A DNA stretch of 64,000 nucleotides from Streptomyces sp. MNU76. Lineage in GTDB: Bacteria; Actinomycetota; Actinomycetes; Streptomycetales; Streptomycetaceae. Below are positions 1 to 8,394 of this stretch, in pieces (position 1 is the stretch's first letter; every line of letters begins with the position of its first letter). A program made the translations under genes and the position numbers. The DNA lies in the NCBI RefSeq assembly GCF_020982545.1, contig NZ_JAJKLK010000031.1:248001-312000 (forward strand), in the 5' to 3' direction. The notes beneath the pieces are model-generated. The model made no database searches. It was not told the origin of the DNA and was given only the letters and a program-made list of their open reading frames with translations.

Positions 1-65
1 CCATCCCGTTCGTGCCCACTCCGGGCACCGCCGCCGGCAACGGCGGTCAGGGGGCGACCCAGTGA
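1..65 (+). CDS. 3' end of an unidentified prophage gene
   Basis: An open frame enters from the left edge (first full codon at 3) and stops at TGA 63-65. The last 20 residues are rich in Pro, Gly and Ala (IPFVPTPGTAAGNGG...). The GTG of the next gene overlaps its stop, the tight coupling seen throughout this phage block. Too little remains to identify it. Confidence 0.45.
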   Translation, partial: IPFVPTPGTAAGNGGQGATQ

Positions 66-181
66 TCACGCTGATCCTCGGCACGTTCGGCGGGTGGGTG
101 CTCTACCTGCTCGCGGTCTACCTCTGCGACAGCCAGGCCCACAGCGGCCGCCGCATCCGCCGGATCGGCGGTGCGCGATGA
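62..181 (+). CDS. Small single-pass membrane protein, 39 aa
   Basis: The GTG start overlaps the previous stop (GTGA) and its TGA overlaps the next ATG (ATGA), so it is translationally coupled on both sides. Residues 2-22 are hydrophobic (ITLILGTFGGWVLYLLAVYL) and the rest is an Arg-rich tail, as expected of a small inner-membrane protein with a basic cytoplasmic end. No family is recognised. It is called from coupling and composition only. Confidence 0.5.
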   Translation: MITLILGTFGGWVLYLLAVYLCDSQAHSGRRIRRIGGAR

Positions 182-597
182 GCGAGGACACCAGCCGGAA
201 CGTGCTCGCGGAGCTGGAGGCCTTCGAGGCCGCCGCGTTCAGGGTCGGTCAGCTCGCGCGCCGCCTGCGCACCGACCACCCCGACTTGCCCGTCCAGACC
301 ATGCTGCCCACTGTCTGGGCGCTCGCCAGTAGTGCCGGCCCCGACGTCCACGCCGAGCTGGAGATCCACTGCGACTCCGTCGACGGCGCGCACGCCTGCG
401 CGGCGGTCCTCGGTGTCGAGGCCACCGTGACGATCGCCGGCAGCGGGTACGAGCGGGCTGCGGCCAAGGCCGTCGTGAACGGCATCAAGGTCAAGGTCTC
501 CGGTACGCGGTCCCTGACCGGCGACGAGTACCGCGCGTGGCGTGCCGAGCAGGACCAGGCCGCCGCCGAGGCCGAGACGGCGGGTGGCGCGCAGTGA
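178..597 (+). CDS. Hypothetical prophage protein, 139 aa
   Basis: An upstream start at 94 keeps the frame open, but the ATG at 178 overlaps the preceding stop and is the natural start. The N-terminal 40 residues form an amphipathic helix (LAELEAFEAAAFRVGQLARR). The middle is mixed alpha/beta, with a segment HAELEIHCDSVDGAHACAAV, and the C-terminus is Ala/Glu-rich. There are no membrane segments, metal motif or known domain. It probably belongs to the early phage operon. Confidence 0.7.
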   Translation: MSEDTSRNVLAELEAFEAAAFRVGQLARRLRTDHPDLPVQTMLPTVWALASSAGPDVHAELEIHCDSVDGAHACAAVLGVEATVTIAGSGYERAAAKAVVNGIKVKVSGTRSLTGDEYRAWRAEQDQAAAEAETAGGAQ

Positions 598-695
598 GCG
601 CCATCGAGGAGGGCCCGCGCGCGGCGGGCGGGGACGGGAAGGACACCCACACGCGTGTGGGCGGCGTTCACCCGGGCTGCCGGGCGGGGGGCTGA
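594..695 (+). CDS. Possible tiny ORF, 33 aa
   Basis: GTG at 594 overlaps the stop of the preceding gene and the frame runs to TGA at 693-695, filling the gap before the next gene. The product is Gly-rich with one Cys. The only support is the start/stop overlap pattern of the operon, so it may not be translated. Confidence 0.3.
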   Translation: MSAIEEGPRAAGGDGKDTHTRVGGVHPGCRAGG

Positions 696-699
696 TCGC

Positions 700-903
700 A
701 TGGTGACCCGCCCCGTCCTCGACCTCCGCCCGGGCGACCAGGTTCGCCAGCCCTCGGGGGTGTGGCTGACCGTCGGCGCCCGGCCGCGGGCCACCCGCGA
801 CGGGAACGTCCTCTTCTGGTTCTACGTGGGCGGCAGCACCGGCCGCGCCGGCTGGCTCGATGAGGTCGAGTGCCGACCGGCCCGGGCGGGGGTGCGCGAG
901 TGA
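700..903 (+). CDS. Hypothetical prophage protein, 67 aa
   Basis: The ATG at 700 is chosen over an in-frame upstream GTG at 655, which would overlap the possible ORF before it. The product has the look of a small beta-barrel or SH3-like fold: LDLRPGDQVRQPSGVWLTV followed by VLFWFYVGG and GWLDEVEC, a pattern common in short phage and plasmid proteins of actinomycetes. Its stop overlaps the next GTG. Confidence 0.6.
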   Translation: MVTRPVLDLRPGDQVRQPSGVWLTVGARPRATRDGNVLFWFYVGGSTGRAGWLDEVECRPARAGVRE

Positions 904-1112
904 GTCCGCGCCTCGGCCTGGTCGCGGACGCCGCGGTGAAGGTGCTCGCCGACCAGCTCGCCGAGGAGATGCCGCTGCTGCCCCGCTACGACATCGACCG
1001 CATCGCCGCCGCCCAGGCCGAGGCACTGCGCGCCAAGGGGCTGCGGATCACCGTGCCCGTCACCGCCCTGGCCCGGACCGGCCAGACCACCACCACCGGA
1101 GAGAGCACGTGA
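900..1112 (+). CDS. Hypothetical prophage protein, 70 aa
   Basis: GTG 900 overlaps the preceding TGA and the gene's own TGA (1110-1112) overlaps the next GTG. The product is mostly helical (AVKVLADQLAEEMPLLPRYDIDRIAAAQAEALRAKG) and ends in a Thr-rich tail. Small helical proteins like this in actinophage early operons are often accessory DNA-binding proteins, but no motif proves it. Confidence 0.6.
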   Translation: MSPRLGLVADAAVKVLADQLAEEMPLLPRYDIDRIAAAQAEALRAKGLRITVPVTALARTGQTTTTGEST

Positions 1113-1414
1113 ACCTCGACGCCAGCCTGTTCATCGCGGTCCTCCTCGGCTGCATCGCCGCCGCAGTCCTGATCGGCTCCCTCATCTTCGCCCGCCACGC
1201 CCGCTACCAGGGCCGCACCCCGGAGCCGTACGCCGGCTTCCGCACCGGCGCCCGCCACACCGGTACCGGCGAGTTCCTGCAGCTGGCATGCGAGGGCCAC
1301 TGCCCCGGCACCACCGCGCACGAGATCACCGGCGACGAGGACGCGACCTGTGTCCTGTGCGGGACGCATCGCAGCACGCTTCCGGACTTCGCCCAGGCCG
1401 ACGACCAGGCCTGA
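1109..1414 (+). CDS. Membrane-anchored Cys-rich small protein, 101 aa
   Basis: GTG 1109 is coupled to the gene before. Residues 6-28 form a transmembrane segment (FIAVLLGCIAAAVLIGSLIF). The rest is soluble and holds two Cys pairs, CEGHC near residue 62 and CVLC near residue 84, each followed by His, which could form a zinc-ribbon-like site. The topology suggests a short N-terminus outside and a metal-binding domain in the cytoplasm. Function unknown. Confidence 0.6.
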   Translation: MNLDASLFIAVLLGCIAAAVLIGSLIFARHARYQGRTPEPYAGFRTGARHTGTGEFLQLACEGHCPGTTAHEITGDEDATCVLCGTHRSTLPDFAQADDQA

Positions 1415-1506
1415 GCCGTCCCCCTGTACCGCCGGGCGGGCGGCACGTGCCCTGACAACCGTGCCGCCCGCCCGGCCCACCAACCACGACTGTGGAGATC
1501 CCACTG

Positions 1507-2274
1507 ATGACGTACAACCTGGCGCCGGAGAACGCACCCTGGTTCGAGCACCTCACCGACAGCGTCGGCGCGCTCGGTGAAGCGGCCCGTGAGTGGCGGC
1601 TCGCCGACCGTGCGGCCTCCCTCGCCGAGGACCACACGCGGTGGGAACGCGGTGTCCTGCACGAGGGCCGCACCACCCACGAGCCCGGCCCGGACACGGT
1701 GCCCCTGCACCGCCGGACCTACAGCAACCACCGCCCGCACGTACGGGCGGTCCGCGAGCTGCGGCGCGCCTATCAGGAGCACCGCTCCCTCACCAGGCGC
1801 TGGTACGGCCACACGGCGATGCTGTTCGCGTCGGGGGCGGCGTGGGCGATCGCCCAGGTGCAGGCGGGCGGGGAGCCCCGCCAGGTGGTGTTCACCCTCG
1901 ACCACTACGAGCGGCCCGCCCCCATCCCGCACGGCTACAGCGTCGAGGGCGTCGAGGCGTACGCGGGCGCGGAGAAGCTGGCGGCCGCGTACGACCGGCT
2001 GCGGTCCACGCATCTGGCCCACGACGTCTCCGAGGAGATCGCGGGCCGCCCCGACCACGAGGTCACCGAGCGCGACGCGGGCGAGATGTTCGAGGCCGGC
2101 GACCACGCCCGCGGTCTCCCGGACGCCGCCTACGCCTACGGCCTCCTCCTGGAGGGCGCCCTGCAGTACGTCCTCCTCGACACGAAGGACGCCCACCGCA
2201 AACGGCTCGCCGAGCAGCGCGCCGCCCAGCAGACGGCCTCGGCCGCCACCCCGGCCGAGGGGGACGTCAAGTGA
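1507..2274 (+). CDS. Hypothetical helical prophage protein, 255 aa
   Basis: ATG 1507 is used; the in-frame GTG at 1492 adds only five residues. The protein is largely helical, with conserved-looking aromatic segments (PWFEHLTDSVGALGE, RRWYGHTAMLFASGAAW, VVFTLDHYERP). A 90-base gap precedes it, so it may begin a new transcription unit, and it overlaps the next GTG by four bases. No known family or catalytic motif is seen. Confidence 0.7.
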   Translation: MTYNLAPENAPWFEHLTDSVGALGEAAREWRLADRAASLAEDHTRWERGVLHEGRTTHEPGPDTVPLHRRTYSNHRPHVRAVRELRRAYQEHRSLTRRWYGHTAMLFASGAAWAIAQVQAGGEPRQVVFTLDHYERPAPIPHGYSVEGVEAYAGAEKLAAAYDRLRSTHLAHDVSEEIAGRPDHEVTERDAGEMFEAGDHARGLPDAAYAYGLLLEGALQYVLLDTKDAHRKRLAEQRAAQQTASAATPAEGDVK

Positions 2275-3164
2275 GCGAGCCCACCACGACCGTCACGCCC
2301 GCGGTGCCGGTGCCGTCGCGGGAGGAGATCGACGCCGCGCTGCGCACCCTGCTGCGCGCCTGGTCCCCGAACCTGCTCCCCCTCGAAGCCGACGCCCCCG
2401 CGATGGAGGCGGACGACGACGAGGACTACGACCCGTACGACGGCTGCCAGTGCGCCGGCACCGACGACGACGGTGAACCGCTGGGCTGCAACTGCGCGGG
2501 CGGCTGCACCTGCGACTCCTGCTACCACCAGGAGTACGTCCGGGCCAAGACGTGCCAGGCCGGGCCGCCCTGCGCGGGCCTGGACACCCGGTGCGCCAAG
2601 GCCACCCGCTACCGGGTGGTCGGGTTCCGTCTGGTCCGGGACTGGGTCGGCGCACCCGTCGACCTCGGCTGCGGGCACGGCCCGGCCGACGAGTGCCCGT
2701 GCGGCGACGACTTCGTGTACGTCGACCGCGGGCCCCGCCCGCGCACCCACCAGACGCTGACCGCCTGCTCGCCCGAGCACGCGGCGGTACTCATCGACCG
2801 TATGCGCCAGGTCTACGCCGAGCCGGACGACAAGCCCGCCCGGCTGCGCTGGTACATCGAGCCCTGGGCGTACGAGCCGCACGACATGGACCTGCCCGAA
2901 CCGCTGGCCGATGTGCGCGCGGCCGTCGAAAGCGCCCGGACCTCCGCCCGCATGGCGATCACCGCCCATGCGGGAGACGGGGACACGGAGCTGTGGCTGC
3001 GGTACTTGCGCGGCGACCTCGCCCGCGCCCTGTGGCACGCCTCCCGCCCCCTGGAACGCCCCGACGAGGACGACCAGGCCGACGACGAGCCGAGCGCGCC
3101 GCCGCAGGAAGAGCCCTCGGACCCGTGGGCGCCCGACGACGAGCCGTCGGGCGGTGACCGGTGA
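2271..3164 (+). CDS. Cysteine-rich hypothetical protein, 297 aa
   Basis: GTG 2271 overlaps the preceding stop. After an acidic N-terminus, residues about 55-155 carry many Cys, including CQCAG, CNCAGGCTCDSC and CPCGDDF, which look like one or more zinc or Fe-S binding knuckles. The C-terminal 40 residues are very acidic and Pro-rich. This resembles cryptic metal-binding proteins of Streptomyces phages and integrative elements. Role unknown. Confidence 0.7.
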   Translation: MSEPTTTVTPAVPVPSREEIDAALRTLLRAWSPNLLPLEADAPAMEADDDEDYDPYDGCQCAGTDDDGEPLGCNCAGGCTCDSCYHQEYVRAKTCQAGPPCAGLDTRCAKATRYRVVGFRLVRDWVGAPVDLGCGHGPADECPCGDDFVYVDRGPRPRTHQTLTACSPEHAAVLIDRMRQVYAEPDDKPARLRWYIEPWAYEPHDMDLPEPLADVRAAVESARTSARMAITAHAGDGDTELWLRYLRGDLARALWHASRPLERPDEDDQADDEPSAPPQEEPSDPWAPDDEPSGGDR

Positions 3165-3723
3165 GCGCCGTCGACCAGGCGGGCGAGGCACGTCGTCTCG
3201 CCGCCCAGAAGATGAGCCAGCGCGTCATCGCCGAGCGGCTCGGCATCACCCGGTACAAGGTCCGCCAGATGCTGACCAGCCCGGCGGTCGCCCAGCCGCC
3301 CGCCGTGGTCGGGCAGACCGCCCGCCCGGCCGCCCAGGCGACCAGCGTGGGCGAGCAGACCACCGGGTTGGGCGACCGGGCGGCCACCGTGGCCGATCCG
3401 GTGGGCGGGCGGGCGACAGGGCGGCGCCGGTGGTCGAGGGCGTGGTCGTGGCGGCCGCGCCGGTCGGCCACACGGTCGGCGCGGTCCGCATCCCGCTGCC
3501 GGGCGCGCGCAGTCCGTGGCTGCGAGTGGATCTGTCCCGCCGCCGGGGCCTGTTGCGCGACCTGGTCGCGCTGGCCCGGGTGGGCCTGCAGATCCCTTAC
3601 GTCGTCGAGGACGTCCTGCGGGCGTTCGCTGCGGCCTACCACCAGGCCCTTGCCACCGGGCAGTTGCAGCGCGGTCAGGGCTACGACGTGCAGATCCGCG
3701 TACGGCCCTGCCGTCACACCTGA
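3161..3723 (+). pseudogene. HTH DNA-binding protein, frameshifted
   Basis: GTG 3161 overlaps the preceding stop. Residues 12-32 form a clear helix-turn-helix (MSQRVIAERLGITRYKVRQM). That frame then degenerates to Arg/Ser-rich sequence, while the -1 frame becomes coding-like from about 3413 (VVEGVVVAAAPVGHTVGAV ... LVALARVGLQIPYVVEDVL) and stops at 3723. One extra G in the GGG run near 3410-3413 would join them as VGGRGDRAAPVVEG. A separate gene from GTG 3430 is possible but has no good ribosome-binding site. The most likely reading is one gene with a base missing. Confidence 0.55.
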
Positions 3724-3795
3724 AAGCCGGCCGTCCGCCCCGCCCGACTCCCGGGGCGGGCGGCCACCGGCCGACCACTGACTGAGGAGGAGACC

Positions 3796-3999
3796 GTGCC
3801 GATCCGTGACCTGGCTGCCGCGGTTGTCCGGCGGCGCGGCCGCCGTCAGCCGTGCGAGGTCCCGTCCCTCCCGCACTCCCTCAACTCCCGCTTCTACCCG
3901 GGCGGGTGGCGGTGCGACCGGCACAGCCCCTGGGCCCTGGCCGGCCACGACAGCCCCACCCCCCGAGTGACGACCAACGAGACCCCGAAGGACGCGTGA
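3796..3999 (+). CDS. Hypothetical protein, 67 aa
   Basis: GTG 3796 lies six bases after a strong GAGGAGGAG ribosome-binding site. The product is basic at its N-terminus (VVRRRGRRQPCEV) and has a pair of Cys/His residues (RFYPGGWRCDRHSPWA), possibly metal-binding. The next gene's ATG follows its stop directly. Confidence 0.6.
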   Translation: MPIRDLAAAVVRRRGRRQPCEVPSLPHSLNSRFYPGGWRCDRHSPWALAGHDSPTPRVTTNETPKDA

Positions 4000-4398
4000 A
4001 TGACCAGAACAGCAGCAGCCACGCCGCGCGCGACGGCATCCGGCCGCCCCGGCCCGGCCCGCCCGGCACCCGCCTATGACCGGGCCGTGTGGGAGCGGGC
4101 GGTGATGGCCGACGACCTGCACACCAGCGCCCGGTTGATCGCCCTGATCCTCGCCCACCACGCCGACGACCAGGGGGTGATCGCGCCCGGCGGCCGCCAG
4201 GACGCCCGCCTCCTCGCCCAGGACTCCGGCATCGAGGGCAAGTTCGTGCGGATCTCCCTGGAGCGCCTGGAACGCTGCCACTTCATCTCCCGGCCGCCCA
4301 TCGAGACCTGGGAGGACAAGGACCTGGTGCGCCCCGTCTTCTTGATCCTGCCCAACAGGTTCCGTACGGAGCCTGCCCATACGGGCGGGCCACGGTGA
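4000..4398 (+). CDS. Winged-helix-like prophage protein, 132 aa
   Basis: ATG 4000 abuts the preceding TGA. After a disordered Ala/Pro/Arg-rich N-terminus, residues 35-115 look like a replication-type winged helix: an ARLIALILAHHADDQGVIAP helix, then RLLAQDSGIEGKFVRISLER as the recognition region and CHFISRPPI as the wing. Such domains occur in phage replication initiators and helicase loaders. It lies just before a larger protein of similar type. Confidence 0.6.
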   Translation: MTRTAAATPRATASGRPGPARPAPAYDRAVWERAVMADDLHTSARLIALILAHHADDQGVIAPGGRQDARLLAQDSGIEGKFVRISLERLERCHFISRPPIETWEDKDLVRPVFLILPNRFRTEPAHTGGPR

Positions 4399-4628
4399 GC
4401 GTCGAGGGGCAGATGGCGTTACTGCCCGACGACCCACCCGCGTACGGCGGTGAGCCGTACCTGCCCACGGTGCCGATCAGGACGTCCGGCCAGACCGAGT
4501 ACTCAGTCCAGTGCGTCGGATCGGGCGGCTGCGGCGCCTACCACCGGCACGTCAGCACCGGCATCAAGACGGCGCCCTGCGGCGCCGAGTACACCGTGCC
4601 CCACCCCGAAGAGGAGTCCCCGCCTTGA
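4395..4628 (+). CDS. Small Cys-containing protein, 77 aa
   Basis: GTG 4395 overlaps the preceding TGA. The C-terminal half reads QCVGSGGCGAYHRHVSTG followed by PCGAEY, a Cys/His arrangement suggestive of a single zinc site. No known family. Position between two winged-helix proteins suggests a role in phage replication or regulation. Confidence 0.55.
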   Translation: MSVEGQMALLPDDPPAYGGEPYLPTVPIRTSGQTEYSVQCVGSGGCGAYHRHVSTGIKTAPCGAEYTVPHPEEESPP

Positions 4629-4657
4629 CCCCGCACCGTCCGGACGGCATCTGAGAG

Positions 4658-6067
4658 ATGGCCCGTCTGCCCGCGTCCCCCGCCGAGCCCCGCCACACCC
4701 GTGGCGGGGCCGGTGGCGTGGGGCGCGGGCAGTGGGTGCGCTACCCGCTGCGGGTCGTTGTCGACACCGTCTCCTACGCGGACGCCGACACGAAGATCTA
4801 CGGCAAGGTCAAGGCGCTCTCCCGGGGCCGGATGTGCGAGGCCTCGGTGGCGAGGCTGGCGGAGTTCACCGGCCTGTCCGTCTCGGCCGTCGAGAAGGCG
4901 CTCACCCGGTTGTCGAGGCCCGCGCCGACCGACGGCATCGCGGAACTCACCCGCCGTCAGCGCTCCCACCGGGCCACCGGCAAGGGCCTCACCAACGAGC
5001 GGGACACCCGCCCCCTCGACGCCGACGAGCGGTACGTGAGCGCGCCCGTACGGGCCGCTGACACCCTGCGCGGCACCCTGCACCGCCTGTACCTCCTCCT
5101 GCGCTACACCACGTTCGTCGAGCACCGTGACCTCACCCTCGCCGAGATCGGTGAGGCGCTGCGCCACTTCGGCGGCAAGCACGTCGTCGGCGAGGCCCTG
5201 CACGAGGGCACCGCCGCCCGCCTCCTGGACGAACTCGAGGGAGCGGGCTGGATCACCCAGGACAAGCGCGCCGGCTACCGCGGCCGCCACCAGATCACCG
5301 TCCACGACGACCCCGTCCACCTGGTCCACGACCCGGCCACCGCCCCGCCCACGACCGCAACCCCCGCGCCGTCGACTCCCGATGCTCAGTACGGGGCGGG
5401 TCCCGATGCTCAGTGCGGGGCCCCCGCGTATAAGGAAGACCATGCACTGACTCACCTTGGAAACGATGCGCCCCCGGGTGGGGGTGTCCGCCGTAGGCGA
5501 GGTGACCGTAAGTGGGCGCCCTCACCTGTGGATAACTCCGCTGTGCCTGCGACGTTCCACGCCGAGCCGAGCCCGCGCCCGTACGACGGGCCCGGGCTGA
5601 GCCTCTCGCCGAGGGTCTGGGAAGTCCTCGCCCCCGTCGCCGATCTCCTGCCCCGGATCAACGAGTTCGTGATCCGTACCGCCGCCCGCGCCATCGGCCG
5701 CCAACTCGACGCCGAGGTCCCCGTGGACGACCTCCACGACCAACTCCTCCACCGCCGCCAACGCACCGGCGCCGCCAACCTGCTCGCCGACCCCGGCCGG
5801 TGGCTCCTCGGCGTCGCCCTCGCCGACTGGGCTTCACCCTGCGGCCTCGCCGATTGCGTCGACGGACTTATCCGCCACAGCGGCATCCCCTGCAAGGCCT
5901 GCGCCGCCCTCCCGCCCGAACGGCACCGCGGCCGCGCACGTGGTCACCCACCACCCACCACAGCGGCCTCCACCGCACTGCACCAGTGCCCCGGCTGCCG
6001 AGCCCCCTACCGGCCACCCCTCAGACACCCCAACTGCCGCCTCTGCCACCACCCACTCACCGCCTGA
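4658..6067 (+). CDS. Probable replication initiator, winged-helix with C-terminal zinc motif, 469 aa
   Basis: ATG 4658 starts a protein with two winged-helix-like segments. The first is at about 60-85 (RMCEASVARLAEFTGLSVSA). The second is at about 155-205 (LTLAEIGEALRHFGG then LLDELEGAGWITQDK). A Pro-rich linker follows (about 220-290), then a helical domain and a C-terminal Cys cluster (CKAC near 411, CPGC near 445, CRLC near 460) fit for zinc binding. This is the layout of HTH replication proteins in Streptomyces phages and integrative elements; the exact role is inferred. A 20-base repeat-like Pro/Asp region near 5390-5420 lies in the linker. Confidence 0.65.
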   Translation: MARLPASPAEPRHTRGGAGGVGRGQWVRYPLRVVVDTVSYADADTKIYGKVKALSRGRMCEASVARLAEFTGLSVSAVEKALTRLSRPAPTDGIAELTRRQRSHRATGKGLTNERDTRPLDADERYVSAPVRAADTLRGTLHRLYLLLRYTTFVEHRDLTLAEIGEALRHFGGKHVVGEALHEGTAARLLDELEGAGWITQDKRAGYRGRHQITVHDDPVHLVHDPATAPPTTATPAPSTPDAQYGAGPDAQCGAPAYKEDHALTHLGNDAPPGGGVRRRRGDRKWAPSPVDNSAVPATFHAEPSPRPYDGPGLSLSPRVWEVLAPVADLLPRINEFVIRTAARAIGRQLDAEVPVDDLHDQLLHRRQRTGAANLLADPGRWLLGVALADWASPCGLADCVDGLIRHSGIPCKACAALPPERHRGRARGHPPPTTAASTALHQCPGCRAPYRPPLRHPNCRLCHHPLTA

Positions 6068-6082
6068 CCGAGGAGACCCCCT

Positions 6083-6990
6083 GTGCCCTACCAGAACCCG
6101 CGCCCCACCCCCGCAACGGCCCCGGCCGCTGCCCACACTGTGGAGACGCCGTGATCTTCTGCCTCAACGCCAACGGCAACACCCAGATGATCAACGCCCA
6201 GCGCGTCCCCGACTACGGCAACCAGGCCGTCCGCCAGGACTCCGTCGGCCGCTACCACGTCCGCCAACTCGCCAAGGACCGCTCCACCCTGGAGGGCTCC
6301 GAGGCCCTGCACTACCCACGCCCCCACCTGCAGCAACCCGCCGCCCAAGCGGCCCGCCGCCCGCCGCCTCTCCTCGGCCAAAGTGCGCGTCGGCGTACGC
6401 CCCGTCAGGTGGCAGCGATGAGCCCCCGCGAGGACGTCGCCGCGATGCTCCGCGCCGGCGCCACCTACGCCGAGATCAGGACCCAGCTGCACGTGTCCGA
6501 CACGCTGATCCACCGCACCCGCCTCGCCCTGAACATCCCCCTGCCCATCGGGCGGACCAGGCGCAGCAAGGCCGAAATGGCCGACCTCGACGACCAGGCC
6601 GTGACCATGCTCCGCGCCGGCGCCACCTACAAGGAGATCCACCGCACGCTCCGGCTCGCCCTGAACCGCATCTCCCGCCTGCGCAGGCAGCACCGCATCC
6701 CCGTCCCAAGCCGCAAGCGCGAGAACCCCCGCCGCTACACCGTCGACGAGGCCTTCACCACGCACACCCGGGCCACCACCGAGGGCGGCCACCTGCTGTG
6801 GACCGGCCCCCGCAGCGGCCGCAGCTTCGACCTGATCGCCTCCGGCCGCACCTACAACGCCCGCGCCATCGCCTTCCGCCGCCACCACGGCCGCGACCCC
6901 GAGGGCCAGACCCGCCGCACCTGCGACCAGCCCGACTGCATCGCCGGCGCCCACCTCACCGACCGCCGCATCCGGAAGGACACCCCGTGA
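6083..6990 (+). CDS. Zinc-ribbon / double HTH-repeat / HNH-like DNA-binding protein (5' frameshift)
   Basis: A good ribosome-binding site (GAGGAG) precedes GTG 6083, giving VPYQNPRP; the frame then has to move by -1 near 6105 (C-run) to enter PRNGPGRCPHCGDAV and the long frame ending at 6990. Without repair, the longest clean start is GTG 6151. Domains in order: zinc knuckle CPHC; a DUF-like region (INAQRVPDYGNQAV); two HTH repeats each opening with MLRAGATY (EIRTQLHVSDTLIHRTR and EIHRTLRLALNRISRLR); and a C-terminal HNH_3-like fold (LLWTGP ... AIAFRRHHGRDPEG ... CDQPDC.AGAHL). It is a paralogue of the next gene. Confidence 0.6.
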
Positions 6991-7616
6991 AGCCACCACC
7001 CGCCCGCCCCCCGAGGACGTCGCCGCCATGCTCCGCGCCGGCGCCACCTACCGGCTGATCCACGCCCGCCTCGGCGTCGGCCAGGCCACCATCGCCGCCA
7101 CCCGCCGCGCCCTGAACATCCCCTGCCCCCGGCCGCGCAGGCCGCCGCCCGGCCCCGAGGCCGCAGAGGTCGACGCCGCCATCGCCGCCATGCTCCGCGC
7201 CGCGCCACCTACAACGAGATCCGCGAACAGCTTCACGTCAGCGCCCAGCGCGTCTCCGGCGTCCGCCTGCAGCACAAGATCCCCGTGCCCCCGGCCGCTG
7301 CCCCGGCCACACCGGCCCCCGCACCCCCGAACAGACCCTCGCCCAGTACAGCCGACCGGCCACAGACGGCCACACCATCTGGACCGGCCCCATCGACGGC
7401 GGCGGGAAACCCACGATCTGGACACGCAGCAAAGCCCTCAGCGGCTGGCGCGTCGCCTTCCGCGCCCACCACGGCCGCGAACCCGACGGCCGCGTCCGCG
7501 TCGCCTGCGACGAACCCCGCTGCGTCAACGGCGCCCACCTCACCGACCGCACCATCCGCGAAGCCCACCGCCGCGCCGACACCGCATTCGAACAGATCTT
7601 CGGGAGCCCGTCATGA
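6987..7616 (+). pseudogene. Paralogue of the preceding HTH-repeat/HNH-like gene, multiply frameshifted
   Basis: GTG 6987 overlaps the preceding stop. The coding signal passes through three frames. The start frame runs to a C6 run near 7010. Frame 2 then carries EDVAAMLRAGATYRLIHARL up to about 7203. Frame 1 carries ATYNEIREQLHVSAQRVSGV up to a C-run near 7283. Frame 3 ends with TIWTGPIDGG ... AFRAHHGREPDG ... CDEPRCVNGAHLTD and stops at 7616. Each change needs one added base and no internal stop is met in the correct frames. Domain order matches its neighbour: two MLRAGATY-type HTH repeats then an HNH-like end. Confidence 0.6.
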
Positions 7617-7635
7617 CCGCAAGGAGGCACTGACC

Positions 7636-7911
7636 ATGCCCACCCAACAGACCGTGGACGCCCTCCTCGACGCCTACACCGACCGCCGCCGCGCCCTCCA
7701 GCGCGTCCTCTGGCTCATCGCCCACCACCCCGGCCTGGTCGCCGCCGACCCGTCCCTCGTCCTCCGCGCCCTGGACACCCACCCCGAGGCCTACGGCTGG
7801 TGCCCACCCGGCTGCACCGCCGACTGCACCCCGACCCAGCCGTCATGGCCCGCCACCCCCAGATCTGACCCGTCTCGCGCGCACGCGCGCCTGCGATCAC
7901 GCGCGCGGTAA
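7636..7911 (+). CDS. Hypothetical protein, 91 aa
   Basis: ATG 7636 follows an ideal AAGGAGG site (7621-7627). The first 60 residues form a long helical hairpin (QQTVDALLDAYTDRRRALQR then WLIAHHPGL), followed by a short Cys-containing segment (GWCPPGCTADC) and a basic tail. Hydrophobicity is too low for a membrane segment. Unknown function. Confidence 0.6.
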   Translation: MPTQQTVDALLDAYTDRRRALQRVLWLIAHHPGLVAADPSLVLRALDTHPEAYGWCPPGCTADCTPTQPSWPATPRSDPSRAHARLRSRAR

Positions 7912-7986
7912 CCGCAGGCGCGTACGAGCGAGATCCCTTACCCGCCAGTAGGCATGGTCGGACATCCCCGGCCGGAAAGAACGATC

Positions 7987-8394
7987 ATGAATCAGCCCAG
8001 CACCGAGGACCTGGCCCGACTCCGCGAGCAGCTCCAAGGGGAGATCAGTGAGGCCCGCGGCACCCTCAAGGACCTCCGCCACGAGATCCGCGAGGCCCGC
8101 CAGCTCATCGCGTCCGCCAAAGCACTCGCCGCCACCCTCGCCGCCGACACGGTCAGGACCGTCATCGACACCGAAGTCACCAAGCAGGTCGAGGCCCTCG
8201 GCGAGGTGACCAAGCAGGAGATGGAGAAGTCGTCCACCAAGGTGATCGCCGAGTTCGACAAGCTCCTCGACATCCTCCTCGGCAACGAGCACGTCGCCGA
8301 CGGCCGCGAGGAACGCTCCATCCCCGAACTCCTGCAGGACCCCGCCGTCCTGGCCGGCGTACAGCGACGCCTCGGCGGGACCGGCCGTGTCTGA
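7987..8394 (+). CDS. Coiled-coil hypothetical protein, 135 aa
   Basis: ATG 7987 is preferred to an upstream in-frame GTG. Residues 8-45 form a heptad-like coiled coil (LARLREQLQGEISEARGTLK) and the rest is helical and highly charged. Small coiled-coil proteins of this kind are common in actinophages; the function is unknown. Its stop overlaps the next GTG start. Confidence 0.65.
   Translation: MNQPSTEDLARLREQLQGEISEARGTLKDLRHEIREARQLIASAKALAATLAADTVRTVIDTEVTKQVEALGEVTKQEMEKSSTKVIAEFDKLLDILLGNEHVADGREERSIPELLQDPAVLAGVQRRLGGTGRV

Noticed and set aside
5390..5430. Repeat DAQYGAG/DAQCGA as possible CRISPR-like unit
   Set aside because: Only two short in-frame copies in a linker; no spacer pattern and no cas genes.
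7285..7560. Long open frames on both strands over the second HTH-repeat gene
   Set aside because: They arise from the shifted frames of the real gene; the HNH-like and HTH protein similarity follows only the repaired path.
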